Assembly: GCA_029983625.1 (NCBI GenBank)
Contig: JASBZF010000013.1
Coordinates: 1-22,357, forward strand
Direction: 5' to 3'
Length of the DNA: 22,357 bases
Source: Pauljensenia sp.
GTDB taxonomy: Bacteria; Actinomycetota; Actinomycetes; Actinomycetales; Actinomycetaceae
In this document: piece after piece, positions 1 through 6,435 of the stretch
Layout of the letters: the number at the start of each line of letters is the position of its first letter
Position numbering within the stretch: the stretch's first letter is position 1
The notes under the pieces: generated by a model
The model's database searches: none
What the model was told of the DNA's origin: nothing
Seen by the model: the letters and a program-made list of their open reading frames with translations, nothing else
Made by a program: the position numbers and the translations under genes

Positions 1-1
1 A

Positions 2-937
2 TCCGCGCGGCGTCGCCTTGAAGTGGAGCGTTACCTCGACACCATCGCCGACTCTATGTTTGACTGTATCGACGCCGGATGCGCAACGTCCGGGGTTCTG
101 CCTGGGGGTCTCAACGTTCCTCGGCGCGCTCAAGCCCTCTTTGAAAAACTCTTCACACGTGCCACCTGCGGAAGCGGCACGACCCCTGACTCCGGTTGGG
201 CGTCCACTCCAGAAGACCCGATGCGCGCAATGGACTGGGTGAATCTCTTCGCCCTCGCCGTCAACGAAGAAAACGCCGCCGGACACCGGATCGTCACCGC
301 GCCGACGAACGGGGCGGCAGGTGTCGTCCCTGCCGTGCTCGGATACCTCGTGTCCTACTGTCCTGAAGCCGGAGCATCCTTACCGAAAGGGAACGGACCT
401 TTAGGATGCGGATCAGCTGATGCTCCGCTGGCAAAAATCCGACTCGGAGAACAGCACACGACACACGGGGAAAGAAATGAAAAAGAGGAACGCCGGAGGC
501 GAGCCGTTCACAACTTCCTCCTTGCCGCAACAGCTATCGGTGCGCTTATTAAAACGAATGCGTCAATCGCTGGCGCTGAAGTCGGATGTCAAGGTGAAGT
601 CGGGTCAGCTTCCGCGATGGCAGCAGCAGGGCTTGCGCAAGCGCTCGGCGGCACACCCGAACAAGTGGAAAACGCCGCTGAAATCGCGATGGAACACTCC
701 CTTGGCCTCACCTGTGACCCGGTTGCCGGGCTCGTGCAAATCCCCTGCATTGAACGTAACGCGATTGCCGCAGTGAAAGCAATTAATGCAGCACGAATGG
801 CTCTATGGTCAGACGGGCGACATCACGTCTCTTTCGATGCGGTCATTGAGACGATGCGTCAGACCGGTAAAGACATGCTCTCCAAATACAAGGAAACCTC
901 AGCGGGCGGGCTCGCCGTTAACGTCGTCGAATGCTAG
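2..937 (+). CDS. sdaA: L-serine ammonia-lyase (iron-sulfur type), 3' part
   Basis: Cytosolic enzyme converting L-serine to pyruvate and ammonia with a [4Fe-4S] cluster. The frame is open at the left edge, so about 311 C-terminal residues of a protein usually near 455-500 are present; any start inside the window (for example GTG at 23) is not the real one. Family motifs are clear: TAPTNGAAG, NASIAGAEVGCQGEVG, MEHSLGLTCDPVAG and VQIPCIERNAIAAVKAINAARMA. The three cluster cysteines are encoded at 587, 713 and 746, a C-X41-C-X10-C spacing. The protein ends in Cys (NVVEC), the residue that in the Legionella enzyme folds back onto the cluster as a fourth ligand. A glycine-rich then very charged insert (about 370-505) precedes the cluster domain. 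No clear terminator follows the stop. Confidence 0.95.
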   Translation, partial: SARRRLEVERYLDTIADSMFDCIDAGCATSGVLPGGLNVPRRAQALFEKLFTRATCGSGTTPDSGWASTPEDPMRAMDWVNLFALAVNEENAAGHRIVTAPTNGAAGVVPAVLGYLVSYCPEAGASLPKGNGPLGCGSADAPLAKIRLGEQHTTHGERNEKEERRRRAVHNFLLAATAIGALIKTNASIAGAEVGCQGEVGSASAMAAAGLAQALGGTPEQVENAAEIAMEHSLGLTCDPVAGLVQIPCIERNAIAAVKAINAARMALWSDGRHHVSFDAVIETMRQTGKDMLSKYKETSAGGLAVNVVEC

Positions 938-1278
938 GACGTGATGAAGGTGTGCGTGGATCGTTTCAGCGCTTCACGAAACGTCCAGCGGACGCATATG
1001 TGCGCAAAGTCCGAGAAGCCTATCTTGACCGACCTGGAAGACTATTACGACGCTGCGGAAGCTTATCGGAGAACTCGTGAAGGCACAGAAGAAGCTCCCG
1101 GTGAGAGGACGCTCAGGTGAGAGGATGCTCAGGGGTGAGCGGTTTGTGTGGCGCAGGAGTGTAAGTACAGGTGGATCGCCTCACGCATGATCTCTGCAGG
1201 ACGTTGATGTGAGTCGGAGCGCACTGTGGTGCGACACGCCGAGGGTGGGGTGGGATTTTTAGCGGAAGGGAGAAGGGG
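938..1278. other. Gene-poor spacer with possible small ORFs or gene remnant
   Basis: No recognisable gene. Two overlapping short frames have a coding look but no clear ribosome binding site. One, 931-1080 (49 codons, ATG overlapping the sdaA stop), is Arg-rich. The other, 998-1120 (40 codons), has the acidic, Tyr/Ala-rich stretch DLEDYYDAAEAYRRTREG. They may be remnants of a decayed gene. A small hairpin CGCAC-TGTG-GTGCG lies at 1220-1233, followed by a short T run near 1255, too weak to call a terminator. The 16-bp tandem repeat is listed separately. Confidence 0.35.
1101..1132. repeat. 16-bp tandem repeat, two copies
   Basis: GTGAGAGGACGCTCAG (1101-1116) is followed directly by GTGAGAGGATGCTCAG (1117-1132), 15 of 16 identical, then a partial third GTGAGCGG from 1136. 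No known binding motif is recognised. Confidence 0.8.
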
Positions 1279-1453
1279 TTATCCACACTCGCTCACAGTT
1301 TTGTGCAGAGGTGTGAAATATGGGATCTGCACAGGTGTGGATACTACGAATAGGGGATCAGCAGGGCGCGAACGCAGGAAGTGACAATGTTGTGCATAGT
1401 CCATCCACAACCTGTCCACAGCGCCTCCACAGCGCGAAAATTCCCTGTCCACA
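1279..1453. promoter_or_regulatory. Cluster of DnaA-box-like nonamers
   Basis: Seen: TTATCCACA at 1279-1287 is a perfect classical DnaA box. Near matches are TGTGGATAC 1336-1344 (minus), TGTGCATAG 1391-1399 (minus), CCATCCACA 1401-1409, CTGTCCACA 1412-1420, GCCTCCACA 1423-1431 and CTGTCCACA 1445-1453. The last two CTGTCCACA copies are one base from the actinobacterial preferred TTGTCCACA. Four TCCACA cores start at 1404, 1415, 1426 and 1448, all multiples of 11 bp apart, so they face the same side of the helix. Inference: DnaA binds here and adjusts transcription of the nrd genes that start 166 bp downstream. An origin is less likely because dnaA and dnaN are not adjacent. Confidence 0.6.
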
Positions 1454-1476
1454 AGGGAAAGGGGAAAGAGGGAGAA

Positions 1477-1492
1477 ACACTACATCTTGTGC
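1477..1492. promoter_or_regulatory. NrdR box 1
   Basis: ACACTACATCTTGTGC fits the NrdR box consensus (acaCwAtATaTwGtgt) at most positions. NrdR is the ATP-cone/zinc-ribbon repressor of ribonucleotide reductase genes and binds paired 16-bp boxes. Its partner begins 32 bp downstream, about three helical turns, the usual arrangement. It lies 127 bp before nrdH. Confidence 0.85.
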
Positions 1493-1508
1493 CGATAGTG
1501 TTTGGGGG

Positions 1509-1524
1509 ACACAAGGTGTAGTGT
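1509..1524. promoter_or_regulatory. NrdR box 2
   Basis: ACACAAGGTGTAGTGT; its reverse complement ACACTACACCTTGTGT differs from box 1 at two positions. A 16-bp spacer separates the boxes. A possible -10 (TAGTGT, 1496-1501) sits in the spacer, so a repressor on both boxes would cover the promoter; that -10 is a guess. Confidence 0.85.
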
Positions 1525-1618
1525 GAAGATGTTTTCGCAAGAGACGCTCGTAGCGTCACGCCAATGCAGATCGTAAGCGGACACACGCCCGATCCCATAC
1601 ACGCCCGAGGAGACAACA

Positions 1619-1876
1619 ATGACGATCACCGTCTACTCCAAACCCCAGTGCCCCCAGTGTGAAGCCACCTACAGGGCACTTCGCAAACAGGGCCTTAACT
1701 ACCGCACAGTTGACCTCAGCGAAGACACTGAAGCATTGGAATACATTAAAAGCCTCGGCTACCAGCAAGCCCCCGTCGTGATGACCGACAACGACCACTG
1801 GTCAGGGTTCCGACCCGACCGCATTAAAAAAGCCGCAGCAGCAGCTACGCCGCTTGTCGCAGTGGCACACGCCTAA
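1619..1876 (+). CDS. nrdH: NrdH glutaredoxin-like redoxin
   Basis: Small cytosolic electron donor (85 aa) that reduces the disulfide of class Ib ribonucleotide reductase and is itself recharged by thioredoxin reductase. The active site is C11-P-Q-C14 (families commonly show CxQC). The NrdH hallmark near the C-terminus, WSGFRPDRIKKA, is present and separates it from ordinary glutaredoxins, as does the thioredoxin-type cis-Pro stretch QQAPVVM. Start ATG has a good ribosome site GAGGAG (1607-1612) six bases upstream. It heads nrdH-nrdI-nrdE behind two NrdR boxes and DnaA-like boxes. A perfect hairpin begins 8 nt after its stop. Confidence 0.95.
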   Translation: MTITVYSKPQCPQCEATYRALRKQGLNYRTVDLSEDTEALEYIKSLGYQQAPVVMTDNDHWSGFRPDRIKKAAAAATPLVAVAHA

Positions 1877-1884
1877 CATCTCTC

Positions 1885-1909
1885 GTCCCGGCCACAAAAC
1901 GGCCGGGAC
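1885..1909 (+). terminator. Hairpin after nrdH, possible attenuator
   Basis: Perfect 9-bp inverted repeat GTCCCGGCC / GGCCGGGAC with a 7-nt loop (ACAAAAC), just after the nrdH stop. No T run follows, so it may reduce readthrough or set a stable 3' end for the nrdH message rather than end transcription. This would leave more NrdH than NrdIE. Confidence 0.55.
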
Positions 1910-1958
1910 TCAGCGTGTCCACGCCAGCGGCTCAGGCCCCACCACCGCCACCGCTTCC

Positions 1959-2001
1959 GGCCCAAGCCGGGCCCAAGCTCAGACCTAAGCCTGGCCCAAG
2001 C
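1959..2001. repeat. GGCCCAAGC short repeats in the nrdH-nrdI gap
   Basis: GGCCCAAGC occurs at 1959, 1970 and 1993, with a variant GACCTAAGC at 1982, giving a period of 11-12 bp. A frame from GTG 1915 would read as a Pro-rich peptide, but it runs into nrdI out of frame and looks non-coding. Function unknown. Confidence 0.7.
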
Positions 2002-2050
2002 CCGGGCCTCGCCCTCGTCGAAGATGAAGAAAGAAGAAAGGAAAACACCC

Positions 2051-2464
2051 ATGATGGTCGTTTACTTCTCTTCGGCGACGAACAACACGCGACGCTTCGT
2101 TGACAAGCTCGGCATCCCCAGCGAACGCATCCCCCTGCGGCGCTCCGATCCAGCGCTTCACGTCACCGAACCCTACGTCCTCATCGTCCCCACCTACGGG
2201 GGAGGCAACATCAAAGGGGCCGTCCCGAAACAAGTCATCACCTTTTTGAACGACCCGAAGAACCGGGAACACTGTCTCGGCGTGATCTCCTCAGGGAACA
2301 CGAACTTCGGCACCGCCTACTGCCTTGCTGGAGACATCATCGCAGCAAAGCTCGGCATCCCCCACATGTATAAGTTCGAACTCCTCGGAACCCCCGAGGA
2401 CGTTTCACGAGTTCGCGAAGGATTGGAAAAGTTTTGGCAGAGAATCTCACCGACACCGGCCTAG
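2051..2464 (+). CDS. nrdI: NrdI flavodoxin-like activator of class Ib RNR
   Basis: Flavoprotein (137 aa from this start) that delivers an oxidant to the NrdF metal site so the dimanganese-tyrosyl radical can form. It begins with the flavodoxin-type strand VVYFSSATNNTRRFV, where the S/T/N loop binds the FMN phosphate. Then come the NrdI signatures VPTYGGGNIKGAVPKQV and GVISSGNTNFGTAYCLAGD, then IPHMYKFELLGTPEDV. I chose ATG 2051 (or the next codon, 2054) because AAGGA lies 8-9 bases upstream and homologues start right before the first strand. An in-frame ATG at 2024 would add a Lys/Glu-rich tail. The 3' end overlaps the proposed nrdE start by 31 nt. Confidence 0.93.
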   Translation: MMVVYFSSATNNTRRFVDKLGIPSERIPLRRSDPALHVTEPYVLIVPTYGGGNIKGAVPKQVITFLNDPKNREHCLGVISSGNTNFGTAYCLAGDIIAAKLGIPHMYKFELLGTPEDVSRVREGLEKFWQRISPTPA

Positions 2465-4590
2465 AAGTGATTTCCGACCCCGAGCTCGACTATCACGCTC
2501 TTAACGCTCAGCTCAACCTCTACGACAGCGACGGGAAAATCCAGTTCGACGCAGACCGTAAAGCTGCGAGGCAATACTTCCTCCAGCATGTCAATCAGAA
2601 CACCGTGTTTTTCCACGACCTTGAAGAAAAACTCGATTACCTCGTCGAAGAAGGCTACTACGAGGCCGAAGTTCTTCACCAGTACGAGTTTGCGCAGATC
2701 AAAGCACTCTTCAAGCAAGCCTACGCCTATAAGTTCCGATTCCCGACATTCCTTGGAGCGTTCAAGTACTACACCTCGTACACGCTGAAAACCTTTGACG
2801 GGAAACGCTACCTCGAACGCTTCGAAGATCGCGTCTCTATGGTCGCCCTCTACCTTGGGCGCGGCGATATTGAATTAGCACGAAAAATCGTTGACGAAAT
2901 GATGAGCGGACGCTTCCAACCGGCCACCCCGACCTTCCTTAACGCCGGGAAAAAAGCACGCGGCGAACTTGTCTCCTGCTTCCTTTTACGTATCGAAGAC
3001 AATATGGAGTCCATTGCGCGCGGCATTAACTCCGCCCTGCAACTGTCGAAACGCGGCGGCGGAGTCGCATTGTCGCTGACGAACCTGCGTGAAGCGGGCG
3101 CCCCGATTAAGAAAATCCAAAACCAGTCCAGCGGTATCGTCCCGGTGATGAAACTCCTGGAAGATTCCTTCTCTTACGCGAACCAACTGGGAGCACGTCA
3201 AGGTGCGGGGGCAGTGTATTTACACGCACACCACCCCGACATTATGAGCTTCCTCGATACGAAGCGGGAAAATGCGGACGAAAAAATCCGCATTAAAACC
3301 CTTTCCCTCGGTGTTGTGGTCCCCGATATTACCTTCGAGTTAGCGCGCAACAACGAAGACATGTACCTGTTCAGCCCCTACGATATTGAGCGCGTCTACG
3401 GTGTTCCCTTCTCAGAAATCTCCATATCTGAGAAATATCGAGAAATGGTGGACGACGGGCGCATCCGCAAAAAGAAGATCAACGCTCGCAGATTCTTCCA
3501 GACACTCGCAGAGATCCAATTTGAATCAGGGTACCCGTATATCGTTTTTGAAGACACCGTGAATCGGGCGAACCCCATTAAAGGCCGAGTCACCATGTCG
3601 AACCTGTGTTCGGAGATCCTTCAAGTCTCTGAAGCTTCGACCTTCAACGAAGACCTGACCTTCTCACACGTCGGGAAAGACATCTCCTGCAACCTCGGGT
3701 CGCTCAACATTGCGCAAGCAATGGACTCGCACAACTTTTCACAAAGCGTTGAAACCGCGATCCGCGCACTCACCGCCGTCTCTGACCTTTCCGATATTCA
3801 AGCAGTCCCCTCGGTCGCCCGAGGAAACCGCATGAGCCACGCGATTGGGCTTGGACAAATGAACCTGCACGGCTACCTCGCCCGCGAGCGCGTCATGTAC
3901 GGTTCCGAAGAAGCCCTCGACTTTACGAATATGTATTTCCTTGCCGTCGCTTTTGAAGCGATTAAAGCGTCGTGTCTTATTGCGCGCGAACGTGGAATAC
4001 GTTTCGACGGGTTTGAAGACTCACAATACGCTTCAGGGGAATACTTCAAGAAGTACATTGAAGGTGACTGGACGCCGAAAACTCAGCGTTGCCGTGAACT
4101 CCTCGCCGCGTCCTCGATACGGATTCCCAGCCGGAAAGACTGGGAAGATCTTGCGGCAGATGTCGCACAATACGGCATGTACAACCAGAACCTCCAGGCG
4201 ATCCCGCCGACCGGTTCGATCTCGTACATCAACAACTCGACTTCTTCGATTCACCCGATTGTGTCAAGGATTGAAATCCGAAAAGAAGGCAAGATTGGTC
4301 GCGTCTACTATCCGGCGCCCTATATGACGAACGACAATCTTGACTACTACGCCGACGCTTACGAAATCGGCCCGGAAAAAATTATCGACACCTACGCTGT
4401 GGCCACTCAGCACGTCGATCAGGGGCTTTCGCTTACCCTTTTCTACCCGGACACGGTGACGACGCGCGATATCAACAAGTCCTACATTTACGCATGGCGC
4501 AAAGGAATTAAAACCCTGTATTACATGCGTCTGCGGCAGATGGCTCTTGAAGGCACCGAAGTGTCAGGGTGCGTGTCCTGTATGCTTTAG
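2434..4590 (+). CDS. nrdE: Ribonucleoside-diphosphate reductase class Ib, alpha subunit
   Basis: Catalytic subunit (718 aa) reducing NDPs to dNDPs. Conserved residues counted from the TTG start: Cys182 (GELVSCFLL) and Cys419 (DISCNLG) form the active-site redox pair; Asn390, Cys392 and Glu394 (NLCSE) hold the thiyl radical site; C-terminal Cys713 and Cys716 (GCVSCML) pass electrons from NrdH. The N-terminus (YHALNAQLNLYDSDGKIQFD) and lack of an ATP-cone are typical of NrdE. Start: TTG 2434 with AAGGA 11 bases upstream overlaps nrdI by 31 nt; GTG 2467, just after the nrdI stop, is the alternative but lacks a good ribosome site. nrdF does not follow; it lies about 17 kb further on. Confidence 0.96.
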   Translation: MAENLTDTGLEVISDPELDYHALNAQLNLYDSDGKIQFDADRKAARQYFLQHVNQNTVFFHDLEEKLDYLVEEGYYEAEVLHQYEFAQIKALFKQAYAYKFRFPTFLGAFKYYTSYTLKTFDGKRYLERFEDRVSMVALYLGRGDIELARKIVDEMMSGRFQPATPTFLNAGKKARGELVSCFLLRIEDNMESIARGINSALQLSKRGGGVALSLTNLREAGAPIKKIQNQSSGIVPVMKLLEDSFSYANQLGARQGAGAVYLHAHHPDIMSFLDTKRENADEKIRIKTLSLGVVVPDITFELARNNEDMYLFSPYDIERVYGVPFSEISISEKYREMVDDGRIRKKKINARRFFQTLAEIQFESGYPYIVFEDTVNRANPIKGRVTMSNLCSEILQVSEASTFNEDLTFSHVGKDISCNLGSLNIAQAMDSHNFSQSVETAIRALTAVSDLSDIQAVPSVARGNRMSHAIGLGQMNLHGYLARERVMYGSEEALDFTNMYFLAVAFEAIKASCLIARERGIRFDGFEDSQYASGEYFKKYIEGDWTPKTQRCRELLAASSIRIPSRKDWEDLAADVAQYGMYNQNLQAIPPTGSISYINNSTSSIHPIVSRIEIRKEGKIGRVYYPAPYMTNDNLDYYADAYEIGPEKIIDTYAVATQHVDQGLSLTLFYPDTVTTRDINKSYIYAWRKGIKTLYYMRLRQMALEGTEVSGCVSCML

Positions 4591-4609
4591 GGCTTGCCTG
4601 AGTGACAGT

Positions 4610-4636
4610 CCCGTCCTCGTCATTGACGAGGGCGGG
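4610..4636 (+). terminator. Hairpin terminator after nrdE
   Basis: CCCGTCCTCGTC / GACGAGGGCGGG with a 3-nt loop: 12 pairs, one of them G-T. It starts 20 nt after the nrdE stop and has no real T tract after it. It probably ends the nrdHIE transcript. Confidence 0.75.
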
Positions 4637-4650
4637 GCTTGGACGTAGAG

Positions 4651-4666
4651 ATCACAAAATTGTGAT
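4651..4666. promoter_or_regulatory. Dyad ATCACAA-AA-TTGTGAT upstream of putP
   Basis: Perfect 7-bp arms around two bases, an operator-like palindrome 26 bp upstream of the proposed putP -35 box. Its binding protein is unknown; the polarity (TCACA first) is opposite to a CRP half-site order. Confidence 0.5.
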
Positions 4667-4676
4667 GCAGCCAGCC

Positions 4677-4707
4677 TTGCCGTGACCTAGGTCCTAGGTG
4701 TTAAGCT
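4677..4707 (+). promoter_or_regulatory. Candidate putP promoter with a dyad centred in a 19-bp spacer
   Basis: TTGCCG (4677-4682) is a 4/6 match to a -35 and TAAGCT (4702-4707) a weak -10 of TAnnnT form, 19 bp apart. The palindrome ACCTAGG-T-CCTAGGT (4685-4699) is centred exactly on the middle of the spacer (4692). This geometry is typical of promoters controlled by MerR-family activators. No such regulator is in the window. The dyad is certain, the promoter is inferred. Confidence 0.45.
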
Positions 4708-4837
4708 GCGCACACCACCACAACATCGACACTCTGCAGACACAGGGCCTACAAGCGGCAAAGACGCATCTTGGAACCCTGAGACCTACAGAGACCCTCA
4801 CAACACTCGCGCGTTCAACACTCCAGGAAGGAATGCC

Positions 4838-6334
4838 ATGTCAACAACGACATTCCAAGCGATCGCGATGATCGTGTACTTCGTCGCAATGGTGATGATC
4901 GGCCTCCTCGCCTACAACCGAACCAAAAGCCTCGACGACTACATGCTCGGCGGACGCGGACTCGGCCCAGCCGTCGCCGCCCTCTCAGCCGGAGCCGCCG
5001 ACATGTCCGGATGGCTCCTCATGGGACTCCCCGGCGCCCTCTACGCCACCGGCCTCATCGAAAGCTGGATCGCCGTGGGCCTCACAGTCGGCGCCTGGCT
5101 CAACTGGAAATTCACCGCACCACGCCTGAGGGCCTACTCGCAAATCGCCAAAGACTCCATCACCATCCCCTCCTTCCTCGGGGAACGCCTACGCGACACC
5201 ACGAAAATCGTTCGCATCGTCGCAGGAATCGTCATCACGATCTTCTTCACCTTCTACGTCTCCTCCGGGATGGTCGCCGGAGGCTCCTTCTTTGAATCCT
5301 CCTTCGGGATGAGCTACCACCTCGGCATGGTGATCGTCGCCGCCGTCACCGTTCTCTACACCCTCATCGGCGGGTTCCTCGCCGTCTCCTGGACAGATGT
5401 CGTCCAAGGACTCATCATGCTGACCGCCCTCGTTGCCGTGCCGATCGCCGGGATCATCCACGTCGGAGGATTCGGGCCCCTCATCGCGCAAGTCACCACC
5501 ATCGACCCGACAATCCTGTCCTTCACACACGGAGAACACGCCCTCTCAGGAGCTGCGATCCTCGGGATCGTCTCTGCGCTCGCCTGGGGTCTGGGCTACT
5601 TCGGACAACCCCACATCATCGTCCGCTTCATGGCGCTACGTTCCGTGAAAGAAGCGAAACAAGGCCGACGTATCGGCATCGGATGGATGATCCTGTCCGT
5701 CATCGGCGCAGGACTCACCGCCATTGTCGGAATCGCCGTCTACCAGCACGACACCGGGAAACTCGCCAACCCAGAAGGCGTGTTCATCGCCCTCGGGCAG
5801 ATGCTCTTCCACCCGCTTATCGCCGGATTCATGCTCGCTGCGATCCTCGCAGCCATCATGTCCACAATCTCCTCCCAGCTCCTCGTCACCTCCTCCGCCC
5901 TCGTGGAAGACATCTACCACGCCTTCACGAAACGCGAACTCTGCGGCGCAGACGGCGTACTCGCCGGACGTATCGCAGTGGGTACCGTCTCACTCATCGC
6001 CGCGCTGCTCGCCTGGCCACGATCAGACACAATCCTTGGCCTCGTCGCCTTCGCCTGGGCAGGATTTGGCGCCTCCTTCGGGCCCATCGTCATCCTCGCC
6101 CTCTACTGGAGGAAACTCACCGCCAAAGGCGCAATCGCAGGCATGATTACCGGAGCAGTCGTCGTCGGCATCTGGGGGAACCTCTCAGGCGGCATTTTTG
6201 AACTCTACGAAATCGTCCCCGGATTCTGCCTCAACCTCCTCGTCACAATTGCCGTTTCTGTCGCAACCTATACACCCAACCCGCAGATTGAAGAAGAAAT
6301 GGACCAGGTTGTCGCACAGACTCAAGGGATCTGA
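4838..6334 (+). CDS. putP: Sodium/proline symporter
   Basis: Inner-membrane Na+-driven importer of L-proline (498 aa; E. coli PutP is 502), of the sodium:solute symporter family with about 13 membrane helices. The ion/substrate residues keep the E. coli numbering: Arg40 in LGGRGLGP, Asp55 and Ser57 in AGAADMSGWLLMGLPG. The second Na+ site pair Ser-Thr (MSTISSQLL) is at 342-343. The sodium-symporter signature region around GLGYFGQPHIIVRFMA is clear. Start ATG has AGGAAGGA (4825-4832) five bases upstream. It is followed after 101 bp by putA, with no terminator between, so the two likely form an import-and-oxidation operon. Confidence 0.95.
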   Translation: MSTTTFQAIAMIVYFVAMVMIGLLAYNRTKSLDDYMLGGRGLGPAVAALSAGAADMSGWLLMGLPGALYATGLIESWIAVGLTVGAWLNWKFTAPRLRAYSQIAKDSITIPSFLGERLRDTTKIVRIVAGIVITIFFTFYVSSGMVAGGSFFESSFGMSYHLGMVIVAAVTVLYTLIGGFLAVSWTDVVQGLIMLTALVAVPIAGIIHVGGFGPLIAQVTTIDPTILSFTHGEHALSGAAILGIVSALAWGLGYFGQPHIIVRFMALRSVKEAKQGRRIGIGWMILSVIGAGLTAIVGIAVYQHDTGKLANPEGVFIALGQMLFHPLIAGFMLAAILAAIMSTISSQLLVTSSALVEDIYHAFTKRELCGADGVLAGRIAVGTVSLIAALLAWPRSDTILGLVAFAWAGFGASFGPIVILALYWRKLTAKGAIAGMITGAVVVGIWGNLSGGIFELYEIVPGFCLNLLVTIAVSVATYTPNPQIEEEMDQVVAQTQGI

Positions 6335-6435
6335 CAGCCTCGACCAGCGCCATCTTCAATCAGCGCAAGCGCACACCACGATCACAGACCACACACAACC
6401 CCGAGAAGACACGAGAAACACAAGGACCACACACC

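Noticed and set aside
1261..1460. Chromosomal origin of replication
   Set aside because: Box density fits, but dnaA, dnaN or rpmH are not nearby and there is no clear AT-rich unwinding stretch; kept as a DnaA-binding region only.
1915..2103. Proline-rich small ORF between nrdH and nrdI
   Set aside because: Made of the GGCCCAAGC repeats and then runs out of frame through nrdI; no ribosome site.
5683..6201. Arg/His-rich frames inside putP
   Set aside because: Out-of-frame shadows of a well-supported transporter gene.
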